Source: Methylomonas sp. (GTDB lineage Bacteria; Pseudomonadota; Gammaproteobacteria; Methylococcales; Methylomonadaceae). Taken from it: DNA of 34,743 nucleotides. Shown here in pieces: positions 17,075 to 25,093 of the stretch. The position numbers and the translations under genes are program-made. The first letter of the stretch is position 1; each line of letters opens with the position of its first letter. The stretch lies in contig JALSJK010000003.1 of NCBI GenBank assembly GCA_026989395.1, forward strand, positions 1 to 34,743, given 5' to 3'. The notes under the pieces are model-generated. The model was given only the letters and a program-made list of their open reading frames with translations, searched no databases and was not told where the DNA came from.

Positions 17075-18466
17075 ATGACTCAGGTTAATCAAGATAAACT
17101 TTCCAGTGCCCGTTTCAGCCAGGCTACCGATGCTTTTGTAGAGATATTTACTGCTTCAGTCGATTTTGATCAGCGTATGGCTCAGCAGGATATTCAGGGA
17201 TCAAAGGCCCATGCATCGATGTTACTTAAGATTGGTGTTTTAACAAGTCAAGAGCATGACGACATTTCCAAAGGTTTAGAAACAATAAGTCAGGAAATAA
17301 GTAACGGTACATTTGCATGGTCAATTAAACAGGAAGATGTTCATATGAACATCGAAGCCAGATTAACTGATCTGATTGGCACCGCAGGAAAAAAATTACA
17401 TACCGGGCGATCTCGCAATGATCAGGTAGCCACCGATATACGTCTTTATTTGCGCAGTGAAATTGATAACATCACCGGTTTAATTAGTCGTTTGCAAACA
17501 GCCTTGCTGGATGTGGCAGAACGAGAAGCTGAAACTATTATGCCGGGTTTTACGCATTTACAGGTAGCCCAGCCAGTGACTTTTGGGCATCATCTGATGG
17601 CTTGGTTTGAAATGCTGGTTCGAGACAAAGAACGGCTGCAAGATTGCCGTAAGAGGATCAATATCATGCCGCTGGGTGCAGCCGCTTTAGCTGGAACAAG
17701 TTATCCCATTGATCGTGATTATGTGGCAGAATTGTTGGAGTTTGACAGGCCATCCGCTAATTCGCTGGATTCAGTCAGTGATCGTGATTTTGCTATTGAA
17801 TTTGCCGCCGCCGGCAGCTTGATTATGATGCATTTATCCCGTTTTTCGGAGGAACTTGTACTTTGGTCCAGCGCGCAATTTGATTTTATTGAACTACCGG
17901 ATGCTTTTTGCACGGGTTCTTCCATCATGCCGCAAAAGAAAAATCCCGATGTGCCTGAGTTGGTTAGAGGCAAAACCGGTCGCGTCACAGGCCATTTGAT
18001 GTCATTACTGATGCTGATGAAAAGTCAGCCACTCGCATATAACAAGGATAATCAGGAAGATAAGGAACCTTTATTCGATACCGCCGATACGCTGATAAAT
18101 TCATTACGCGCTTTTGCCGATATGATTCCGCATATTCAATGTAAAAAAGACAATATGTATCAGGCTGCAAAACAAGGTTTTTCCACTGCCACTGATTTGG
18201 CGGACTATTTAGTAAGAAAGGGAATGGCCTTTCGTGATGCTCACGAAGTAGTGGGATTGGCGGTTCGTTTGGGTGTTGATACCAAGCGGGATTTGTCTGA
18301 ATTGACACTTGAAGAATTACAGCAGTTTTCAGATATCATTACCGAAGATGTTTATGATGTATTGGCATTGGAAGGTTCGGTTGCTTCCCGGAATCATCTG
18401 GGCGGTACAGCGCCAGAAAAAGTTAGGCAGGCTGTTCAATTTGCCAGAGAGCAATTAAAGAGATAG
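17075..18466 (+). CDS. argH: Argininosuccinate lyase
   Basis: At 463 residues from ATG 17075, it is of usual length. Family features are the early ARFSQATD segment, [39 protein letters not shown], and the fumarase/lyase signature [20 protein letters not shown] with the flexible catalytic Ser. The enzyme splits argininosuccinate to arginine and fumarate, the last step of arginine synthesis. A longer frame from TTG 17036 is rejected because it runs into the repeat and adds a non-family hydrophobic leader. No ribosome binding site is visible before the ATG, and only 31 bases separate it from the palindromic repeat, so its promoter is either inside or upstream of that repeat, or the leader is unusual. 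Confidence 0.97.
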   Translation: MTQVNQDKLSSARFSQATDAFVEIFTASVDFDQRMAQQDIQGSKAHASMLLKIGVLTSQEHDDISKGLETISQEISNGTFAWSIKQEDVHMNIEARLTDLIGTAGKKLHTGRSRNDQVATDIRLYLRSEIDNITGLISRLQTALLDVAEREAETIMPGFTHLQVAQPVTFGHHLMAWFEMLVRDKERLQDCRKRINIMPLGAAALAGTSYPIDRDYVAELLEFDRPSANSLDSVSDRDFAIEFAAAGSLIMMHLSRFSEELVLWSSAQFDFIELPDAFCTGSSIMPQKKNPDVPELVRGKTGRVTGHLMSLLMLMKSQPLAYNKDNQEDKEPLFDTADTLINSLRAFADMIPHIQCKKDNMYQAAKQGFSTATDLADYLVRKGMAFRDAHEVVGLAVRLGVDTKRDLSELTLEELQQFSDIITEDVYDVLALEGSVASRNHLGGTAPEKVRQAVQFAREQLKR

Positions 18467-18468
18467 AT

Positions 18469-19122
18469 TTGGAAGCTCCAGACTTGGGAGAGGAGGAAAG
18501 CCAACATTGCTCAGCTGACCCCGTAATCACCAGCATAGATTTGCTTCGGCACGGGGAAGTAAAAGGCGGCTTTTATTTTCGGGGTAAAACAGATGATCCT
18601 TTGACTTCAAAAGGTTGGCAGCAAATGCAACAAGCAACGGCTGACCAGAACTGGGATATTATTATTAGTTCCCCTTTATCCCGATGCCTTGATTTTGCAC
18701 ACTGGTTAAGTGACCAGAGAAAAATACCATGCAATCGAGTTTCAGGGTTTTCAGAAATTGATTTTGGCGATTGGGAAGCAAAAACAGCGGAGCAAATTGA
18801 ACGACTCAATCCTGGTTTGTTATCCCGGTTCTATGATGACCCTGAAAAGTTTGCTCCAGGAAATGGTGAGAGTTTTTCAGTATTTTCCAAACGGGTTGCT
18901 TATGCCTGGCAGCAAACCATCAATGAAAATAAAGGAAAAAATCTACTGGTTATTACCCATGCTGGTGTGATTCGTATGATTTTTTCCCGGATTCTTGGAA
19001 TATCGACAAAAAATAGTTTTCATATTCAAGTCGATCATGCCTGTTTAAGTCGTTTTCAGCATTTTTGGACTAATGATTACGATTATTGTCAGTTTTTAAT
19101 GCATATAAGTGGGCGATGGTAA
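18469..19122 (+). CDS. Histidine phosphatase family protein (CobC/PhoE-like)
   Basis: At 217 residues, the phosphatase core starts at about residue 20 with LLRHGEV (Arg27, His28, the phosphorylated His). Next come RGKTDDPLTSKGWQQM, SSPLSRCLDFA, FGDWEAKT, PGNGES with the probable acid Glu134, and VITHAGVIR with the second His at 164. The RGKTDDPLT and PGNGES segments are closest to alpha-ribazole phosphatase (CobC), but no other cobalamin gene is nearby, so the substrate is open. The only in-frame start that gives the full core is TTG 18469, two bases after the argH stop. A strong GAGGAGGAAA lies inside the coding part at 18489-18498 but no in-frame start follows it. Likely cotranscribed with argH. 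Confidence 0.85.
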   Translation: MEAPDLGEEESQHCSADPVITSIDLLRHGEVKGGFYFRGKTDDPLTSKGWQQMQQATADQNWDIIISSPLSRCLDFAHWLSDQRKIPCNRVSGFSEIDFGDWEAKTAEQIERLNPGLLSRFYDDPEKFAPGNGESFSVFSKRVAYAWQQTINENKGKNLLVITHAGVIRMIFSRILGISTKNSFHIQVDHACLSRFQHFWTNDYDYCQFLMHISGRW

Positions 19123-19310
19123 ATTTATAGTTTCAAAAAATGTCGTCTGAATAGCTACTTGGAAGGGTTCTCATAAATGACTGCCATGTTTGGGGCAGGA
19201 ATGTGTCGAATATCGTGCAATTGTGAACAATCCCTCAAGTCCATAGATTAAACGCTATACCCTTACGATAAGTCTGGCTTTTCCTCAATCTAGGTCTATG
19301 CTTGAAGCAA

Positions 19311-22145
19311 ATGACTGAAGCAATTAATCTTCCTGAAATACAACTGGGTTCCCCGGGTGAGGAAATCAGCCGAAAAGACTTACACGCAATAAGTCAGCGG
19401 TTCAAAAATCTGCATCTTTTTAAAATACAGCGGATTCAACAATTTTTACGTGTGCGGCAGCATGTTTTTCTTGATTTATTAGCGCTGATATTTCACCAGA
19501 ATCATCCCTTGTTGCCCGGGTTTATTTCATCGGACACACCATTCGGAATTCCTGATTTTACACCAGGCCGGGCGACACTTAAGGCGGCAACAATATATAC
19601 GCGCAGTTTCAGATATAAACGTCGTGCTGCAAAGAGTCATGCGATTGAAGGGCTGTATTTAATGGGCAGTGTCAGCAGCATTGCTTTTACCAAGAGCAGT
19701 GATATTGATATCTGGCTGTGTCATGATCCATCGCTCTCCAGCGAAGCTCTGAAAAAGCTACAGGATAAAGCGACAGCAGTTGAAACCTGGGCGGCTTCAA
19801 TAGGGCTGGAAGTGCATTTTTTTCTGATCAATAGCGAACAGTTTCGAAATGGTCAGGACACGCCGATTTCAACAGAAAGCAGTGGTAAAACCCAGCATTA
19901 TTTATTACTCGAGGAATTTTATCGGACTGCTATTTATGTCGCCGGAAAAATTCCGGCCTGGTGGTTAGTGCCGCCACATGAAGAACATAATTATCCCGAT
20001 TATGTTCAGCATTTGCTCAAAAAACGTTTTGTCACCGAACATGAAATCATTGATTTTGGCGGTCTTAATGCTGTGCCGGTTGAAGAGTTTGTCAGCGCAA
20101 CACTATGGCATATTTACAAGGCGATCTATTCACCGCATAAATCAATTTTAAAATTGATGTTAATGGAAAGCTATGTCAGTGAGTACCCTAACCCCAAGTG
20201 GTTAGCCCAGGAATTAAAGCAAGCCATATATTCGGGTCAATTTTTGATTGATGATCTTGATCCTTATTTGCTGATGTACCGTAAACTGGAATCCTATCTT
20301 CAAAAATCAGAAAACAACGAGAGAATCAATTTATTACGCAAATGTCTGTATTTAAAAATTATTGGGGAGAACGGTTCGTCTTCTGATTTGCAGACAAAAC
20401 AGCTTCGTGAAGTGTTCTTGCAGGATATTTCCCAACGATGGGAATGGCAGGAATTTGATATCAATGATCTTGGCCGTAGTGATTCCTGGGATTTTGCAAA
20501 TGCTTTGCAGGAACATCAAATAATTGTCAAGGAGTTAACCCAGTGTTATCGAATGAATATTGGGTTTGCAAAAAAACATTTAAAATCTGATTATGTTCAT
20601 GATCGGGATTCCAGGTTAATCGGGCGGAAGTTATTCGCATTTTTGGAAAAGAAACCGGATAAGGTTGAAATTATTTCTACTCGATCCATCATTCAAGCTG
20701 CGGAAGATGAATTAAGTATTATCGAAATTCCCCTTCAATCAGGCAGTATGGGGTGGGGTGTATTTTTGGGGAAATCCAGAGAAGAAAATCCGGTTTTTAG
20801 CAATGCAATGAAAACCAGCTGGAATCTTGTGGAAATCCTGTTGTGGATGGTGGTTAACGGTCTGTATCATAAAAAAATAAAGATTCGGGTTCAGGCTGTT
20901 TCCCTGCATTTAAATGCGACTGAAATTCATTTGACTTTAAACGAAATTCAGCAATTTCTGGATCGGTATCTGGATATTGAAAACAAGTCACTTGAAACGT
21001 ATAAACGTCGAAAAAAAGAAGTTGCCTCCTTATTGATAATAAATCTGGGGATATTATTACCTGAAGCAAGAGATGACGGTTCTGTGGTGATCAGCGAACG
21101 TTCTGATGCGTTGAGTTATGGCATGGCGCGGAAGAATTTTATTCAAACTCTGGATCGTATTTTAATCACCAGTTGGGGAGAAATATTTTTCAGTCAGGAC
21201 AAGGCTGCTGAAGGTTTATTTAACTGTTTTGTTGATACGATTAACAAGTCCAGGGAAGCAGGAACTGCGCCTCCGATGGAAATTGCCTGTTTTACTCAGC
21301 TAAGGGCAAAAAGTATTGTTTTAAGGATTAAAACAATTTACCACTCCTTACAGCACTTTTTTGGTAATGATGCCACGAATTCTGCTGGCCGTTATATATT
21401 GCCAGTTGGTCAGTCGTATTATCTGTTTCAAAAATTAAATGGAGCTATCAATTTTTTTAAAATCGATAGCGAGTCTCAAATTCTGGATGAGTTGGCTAAT
21501 GCACAGCAAGTATTTTCCTCGGTATTTTTTGATTCGACTGTATTGGAAAATACTCCCATTCCCTATTTATACACCTTGAATAAACCTAATGCCATTCAGG
21601 TTTTTACCAGAACGATAGCCGATGGGGTTGATCTTTATATTATCGATGAAAAAGGTTCTTTTTTCTTTCAACGTCACCAGCAAGCAACAGCCAGACAATT
21701 ATTTTCAGCCTATTCAGTTTTTTTGGAGACCATTGTCAATAAATATAATTTTGAAAATGATCTGAAAATTGAGTATTGGGAAGTACTTAGTAATTCAAAA
21801 GGTATATTGTCCAGTACCCGTGTTGCGGTTGAACAAGGTATCACCCAGGATTTCTTAAATATCCGAGTTTCAGCGATTGAAAATATCCAGAAAAAAATAA
21901 GTTATACTGTTTATTGTAATGAACTTGAGTTTAGTTCGGCTACATTTGGGAAATCAGTATTTAAAGCAGCGGGTGAGTATGTTATTCAACTAAGAAAGAG
22001 TAAAGAACAGTACCCGATTCATATCACTGATATTGATGTTCCTTGGCAGATTTTAGGTTTCGATTCTGCCGATGAATTTCAAACAATTCGGTTTTTGCAA
22101 TTCAAGGACAAAATAGAACGCCGAATAAATCTTGATTTTCTGTGA
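19311..22145 (+). CDS. cyaA: Class I adenylate cyclase
   Basis: At 944 residues from ATG 19311, longer than E. coli CyaA (848). The N-terminal cyclase domain covers about 1-540. The nucleotidyltransferase motif is LMGSVSSIAF followed by SSDIDIWLCHD, with Gly119-Ser120 and Asp131/Asp133 as the substrate and metal residues. Further class I segments are FYRTAIYVAGKIPAWWLVPP and LLKLMLMES-like KSILKLMLMESY. The C-terminal half is the regulatory region, more divergent and without a recognisable glucose-responsive His motif. It makes cAMP for Crp-type regulators; no crp gene is in the window. A TTG at 19302 would add three residues. The 188 bases upstream hold no obvious Crp site. Confidence 0.94.
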   Translation: MTEAINLPEIQLGSPGEEISRKDLHAISQRFKNLHLFKIQRIQQFLRVRQHVFLDLLALIFHQNHPLLPGFISSDTPFGIPDFTPGRATLKAATIYTRSFRYKRRAAKSHAIEGLYLMGSVSSIAFTKSSDIDIWLCHDPSLSSEALKKLQDKATAVETWAASIGLEVHFFLINSEQFRNGQDTPISTESSGKTQHYLLLEEFYRTAIYVAGKIPAWWLVPPHEEHNYPDYVQHLLKKRFVTEHEIIDFGGLNAVPVEEFVSATLWHIYKAIYSPHKSILKLMLMESYVSEYPNPKWLAQELKQAIYSGQFLIDDLDPYLLMYRKLESYLQKSENNERINLLRKCLYLKIIGENGSSSDLQTKQLREVFLQDISQRWEWQEFDINDLGRSDSWDFANALQEHQIIVKELTQCYRMNIGFAKKHLKSDYVHDRDSRLIGRKLFAFLEKKPDKVEIISTRSIIQAAEDELSIIEIPLQSGSMGWGVFLGKSREENPVFSNAMKTSWNLVEILLWMVVNGLYHKKIKIRVQAVSLHLNATEIHLTLNEIQQFLDRYLDIENKSLETYKRRKKEVASLLIINLGILLPEARDDGSVVISERSDALSYGMARKNFIQTLDRILITSWGEIFFSQDKAAEGLFNCFVDTINKSREAGTAPPMEIACFTQLRAKSIVLRIKTIYHSLQHFFGNDATNSAGRYILPVGQSYYLFQKLNGAINFFKIDSESQILDELANAQQVFSSVFFDSTVLENTPIPYLYTLNKPNAIQVFTRTIADGVDLYIIDEKGSFFFQRHQQATARQLFSAYSVFLETIVNKYNFENDLKIEYWEVLSNSKGILSSTRVAVEQGITQDFLNIRVSAIENIQKKISYTVYCNELEFSSATFGKSVFKAAGEYVIQLRKSKEQYPIHITDIDVPWQILGFDSADEFQTIRFLQFKDKIERRINLDFL

Positions 22146-22224
22146 ATATAGTCTATAAATAACAATTGATGATTTATTAGCCAATTGGCGAAGTCTAATT
22201 AATCCAAAAATAAGGAGGTTATCT

Positions 22225-22578
22225 ATGAATTCTCATAGATTGAAGCAGTTGAAGCTTCATTTAAAGCAATTACAAAATGATATTGCTGCAAAAAAGAATA
22301 TCAAAGAAATATTGCTTGTTGCAGATGTTCTTGATATCAACCATTTCGGCATAAAAGTAAAATTATCCGAACCTTTGCAAGCCAATCTTGATAACAAAAT
22401 AAAATTTCAACTTACCCTGCCGCAATCCGGTTCTATTCTGACACTCAGCGGTTTCTTAAATGACAGCCAAACCAATACCCATCATTCAGTTTCACTAAAA
22501 AGCAGGATTTCAATTGATGAAGCAGTTTACGATTGTCTGAAGTTATCAGATACCACATTATTGATAAAAACAGTGTGA
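22225..22578 (+). CDS. Small protein with a PilZ-like domain
   Basis: A 117-residue protein with no signal peptide. Residues about 28-95 read like a PilZ beta-barrel: ILLVADVLDINHFGIKVKLS in the place of the D-x-S-x-x-G strand, then EPLQANLDNKIKFQLTLP and LTLSGFLND. The RxxxR c-di-GMP-binding motif near the start of PilZ domains is not clear, and D-x-S-x-x-G is D-I-N-H-F-G. It may therefore be a non-binding or degenerate PilZ protein. AAGGAGG 6-12 bases upstream is a strong ribosome binding site. It follows cyaA by about 80 bases on the same strand, so cAMP and c-di-GMP circuits may be coupled, but that is an inference. The family call could be wrong. Confidence 0.55.
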   Translation: MNSHRLKQLKLHLKQLQNDIAAKKNIKEILLVADVLDINHFGIKVKLSEPLQANLDNKIKFQLTLPQSGSILTLSGFLNDSQTNTHHSVSLKSRISIDEAVYDCLKLSDTTLLIKTV

Positions 22579-22733
22579 TAAATTGCATCGATAATAGCTT
22601 TCTAGAGCAACTAAGGTTTTAGGGATGCCTTGACGTTTTCTTCTTGATTTCGTACGCCTTGTTTTTTAGCGAGGATACTTTGTGCATGACAAAAAAATTA
22701 AGAAATAAACCTTCTATTGCAGGGATGTGATAG

Positions 22734-22888
22734 GGAGCTACAGAGCACTACCATTAAGTTAAGAGCATTTACAATTTTGTAGGTTGGGTTAGCGGTAGCG
22801 TAACCCAACATTTTCTAGATTTTGTCGGGTTACTCTACCGCTAACCCAGCCTACACTTTGTCTTAACTTAATGGCAGTGGAGCTACAG
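22734..22888. mobile_element. MITE-like element with terminal inverted repeats and target duplication
   Basis: The outer ends are CACTACCATTAAGTTAAGA (22746-22764) and the near-exact reverse complement CTTAACTTAATGGCAGTG (22862-22879). Inside are two 32-base arms (22779-22810 and 22823-22854), GTAGGTTGGGTTAGCGGTAG and onward, which are reverse complements with a few mismatches. The flanks carry the direct repeat GGAGCTACAG at 22734-22743 and 22879-22888, best read as a 9-10 base target duplication. The element is about 136 bases and has no transposase. A parent transposase elsewhere in the genome would be needed. Confidence 0.82.
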
Positions 22889-23018
22889 GGGGTATTCGCG
22901 CGTGTTTAATATTTTCAATAACTGATCTATTTCCCAGCAGAATTTGTAATTTTTTGACGTGTACAGAGGTCAGCATGCATTGAAAAAAATTGATTTGTCC
23001 TAACATTCATTAACGACA

Positions 23019-23033
23019 GTAACAAATTGTTAC
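23019..23033. promoter_or_regulatory. Palindrome upstream of yfdX
   Basis: GTAACAA-A-TTGTTAC, a perfect 7-base inverted repeat about 34 bases before the yfdX start codon. Its position fits an operator in the promoter or leader. The regulator is not known; the acid-stress genes downstream suggest a stress regulator. Confidence 0.4.
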
Positions 23034-23067
23034 ATCAACACTTAATTAATGAAGAAGGAGAAAATCA

Positions 23068-23967
23068 ATGAAGAGTAAAATAATGACCACTTTACTAACT
23101 GCAGCTTTGTTAGCTGTTCCAGTTGTCTGGGCAGAACAAAAAGCCAGTCCTGATGCAGCCCATTCGAAAACTACCAAGCAAGCAATAAAGCAGGAACAAA
23201 AGAGTCAGAGTGATCTGCTAAAAGAAGTTAATGTTGGGGTTAGCCAAGGAGCTGCCAAGGTTATCAAGGCAATAAAATTATTGGACGAAAATAAAGACAA
23301 GGAGGCGCTGGCAGAATTACAAGCTGCAACTGGTAAATTTGATGTTGCATTGGCGGCAAATCCTGAATTAGCACTGGTTCCAGTTGATAGTTTTGTAAAA
23401 ATTAATGAATTGGTCACTACGCCTGAAAAATTGAAAGCGCAGCTAAAACTTGCCAAAAAAATGTTGGCAGACGGGAAAGTACAGGTTGCCAGAGAGTTAC
23501 TTGAAGCAATGCGGGATGAATTGCGCATCAGCATAGTGTATTTGCCAATGGGAACCTATCCGGATGCGATCAAGCTGGCAACTAAATATTTGCTTAAAGA
23601 AAAAAGAGATGATGCCAAGGCTATTCTCATCACAGCAATAAATACTTTGGTTACCGAGGACGAAATTATTCCTTTAGGACTAATTCGTTCCAAAAGTTTA
23701 GTTGATCAGGCGTCAAAGCTTGATAAAAAAACCGAGAAAAATACTGTTCAAGAGCTACTTAAATCAGCAAAAGAGCAATTGGAAATTGCTAAATTGTTAG
23801 GTTATACCGATGAAAATTCAAAAGCGTATGAAAACCTGAAAGATCAGATCGAAGTTTTGGAAAAGGAAATCAAAGGTAAAAATGCAGTTGAAAAATTATA
23901 TGAAAAAATAGCTAAGTCATTCAATGCCCTGATTAAGAAAGAAGGTGCTTCAAAAGCAGGAAAATAA
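23068..23967 (+). CDS. YfdX family periplasmic protein
   Basis: A 299-residue protein with a signal peptide (about 1-22, cleavage at VVWA-EQ). The mature protein is highly helical and Lys/Glu/Ala rich. The YfdX signature is seen at about 155-215: IVYLPMGTYPDAIKLATKYL, then AILITAINTLVTEDEIIPLG and LIRSK. E. coli YfdX belongs to the EvgA acid-resistance regulon and is thought to act in the periplasm. A longer C-terminal helical tail here (about 225-299) goes beyond the E. coli protein. AAGGAG precedes the ATG. The hdeD gene follows 79 bases downstream on the same strand, a common pairing, so a shared acid or membrane-stress role is likely. Confidence 0.9.
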   Translation: MKSKIMTTLLTAALLAVPVVWAEQKASPDAAHSKTTKQAIKQEQKSQSDLLKEVNVGVSQGAAKVIKAIKLLDENKDKEALAELQAATGKFDVALAANPELALVPVDSFVKINELVTTPEKLKAQLKLAKKMLADGKVQVARELLEAMRDELRISIVYLPMGTYPDAIKLATKYLLKEKRDDAKAILITAINTLVTEDEIIPLGLIRSKSLVDQASKLDKKTEKNTVQELLKSAKEQLEIAKLLGYTDENSKAYENLKDQIEVLEKEIKGKNAVEKLYEKIAKSFNALIKKEGASKAGK

Positions 23968-23978
23968 GCTGGATAAAT

Positions 23979-24017
23979 GATCACCGAAAGGTTCTTTTTA
24001 GAAACTTTTCGGTGATC
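23979..24017 (+). promoter_or_regulatory. Intercistronic hairpin between yfdX and hdeD
   Basis: GATCACCGAAAGGTTC, a short T-rich loop, and GAAACTTTTCGGTGATC form a stem of about 16 bp with one mismatch and one bulge. The bases after it (GAAATTATAATTT) are not a T-run, so full termination is doubtful. It may partly stop transcription or protect the upstream mRNA, giving more yfdX than hdeD product. Confidence 0.6.
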
Positions 24018-24046
24018 GAAATTATAATTTAATGGGGGAGAAAAAA

Positions 24047-24655
24047 ATGAATGAAGTGGCAGATCAGACAAATTACGTGGCTGAAGAGTTACCCAAAAAA
24101 TGGGGATGGCTTTTGGCGCTTGGCATATTGATGATCATTTTAGGGACAATTGGTTTATTTATGTCGGTTTGGGTGACATTAGCAACTGTTTTGGTTTTCG
24201 GTGGTTTTGCATTAGCGGGAGGGGTTTTTCAAATAATCCAGGCTTTTAAGGCAAAAGAAGAAAAATGGGCGGGGCGGTTACCGCAGCTGTTAATTGCCAT
24301 TATCTATATCTTAATGGGAATAATCATAATTTTTGATCCGGTTGCGGCAGGCTTAGGAATTACCTTGGCAATTGCAGCTTTGTTGGTCGCGATCGGTGTT
24401 ACCCGTATTGTTTATGCGTTTAAATGCAGAAAACAACAATGGAGATGGGTTTTGCCGTTAGTTTTTGGCATTATCGACCTGATTTTAGGTTTTATTATTA
24501 TCGTCAATTGGCCTATTTCTGGTCTCTGGGTAATAGGTTTATTTGTCTCAATCGAGATGATTATGAATGGGTGGTTTATGGCATTTTTAGCGTTTGTCGT
24601 AAAAGATATTGCTAAGCAAGTACAACGTGGTGAGAACTCTCAAAGCAACACCTGA
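24047..24655 (+). CDS. hdeD: HdeD family acid-resistance membrane protein
   Basis: At 202 residues from ATG 24047, with six predicted membrane helices in three pairs, the repeat pattern of HdeD/DUF308. Typical segments are WGWLLALGILMIILGTIGLF, GGVFQIIQAFK, and WVLPLVFGIIDLILGFIII. HdeD in E. coli is a membrane protein needed for acid resistance at high cell density. GGGGGAG directly upstream fits the ATG at 24047 better than the one at 24032, which has no ribosome binding site. It follows yfdX with a hairpin between them and is closed by a terminator at 24718-24751. Confidence 0.9.
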   Translation: MNEVADQTNYVAEELPKKWGWLLALGILMIILGTIGLFMSVWVTLATVLVFGGFALAGGVFQIIQAFKAKEEKWAGRLPQLLIAIIYILMGIIIIFDPVAAGLGITLAIAALLVAIGVTRIVYAFKCRKQQWRWVLPLVFGIIDLILGFIIIVNWPISGLWVIGLFVSIEMIMNGWFMAFLAFVVKDIAKQVQRGENSQSNT

Positions 24656-25093
24656 AGCATGAAATAAGAGGCTTGCTGTTTTTAACAGAAATCAGTGAGC
24701 CTTGTAATTTATGCCAGGGGATTTGCTATTCTGGATGAATCCCTTTTTTTTGATCATTTGTTTGAAGTTGTAAAAATAGGTGTATTAACCGAAATATTCC
24801 GCATTATTGTCCCATTTTCAGCTACTGTTAAAGTAACCCCTGTTAGCTTATAAACCTGATGGAGTAGAATCCGCGATGTTATAAAAACAGTGGTTTTGGT
24901 TATCCCTTTCTTGTTCAAGAATATTCCATTTTGTAGCGCATCATTTTTTACGAATGACATTAAAACGACCGGCAGCCTGTTTGTTGCTGCGTTTTTTTGC
25001 CCAAAAACTGACGCCTTTAAATAAAGTATTCTCTAACGTGAAAGGAATATTTAAAGACCTAGATGGGTTGAAGTGAATAAAGAATAGTTAATA
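24656..25093. other. Gene-free stretch after hdeD
   Basis: These 438 bases hold the hdeD terminator (24718-24751) and a second, weaker terminator-like hairpin at about 24972-24997 (GCAGC, 9 bases, GCTGC, then G and seven T). Between them is a 68-codon minus-strand frame without a ribosome binding site that I do not accept as a gene. The second hairpin has no visible gene to serve, so an unseen short transcript is possible. Confidence 0.5.
24718..24751 (+). terminator. Intrinsic terminator of yfdX-hdeD
   Basis: GGGATT, a 14-base loop region, AATCCC, then eight T. The stem is only 6 bp but G+C rich at its base and the T-run is perfect. It lies about 60 bases after the hdeD stop. Confidence 0.7.

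Larger units (their letters stand above)
22579..23067. other. Gene-free stretch with a MITE-like element and an operator-like palindrome
   Basis: These 489 bases contain the MITE-like insertion (22744-22879 with flanking direct repeats) and, close to yfdX, a 15-base palindrome at 23019-23033. Bases 22579-22733 show no hairpin, promoter or frame that can be supported. Confidence 0.6.

Noticed and set aside
19123-19310. Crp-type operator upstream of cyaA
   Set aside because: A TGTGA half-site-like ATTGTGAAC exists but the second half TCACA is missing.
24754-24960. 68-codon minus-strand frame after hdeD
   Set aside because: No ribosome binding site, no motif, and it lies between terminator-like structures; treated as chance.
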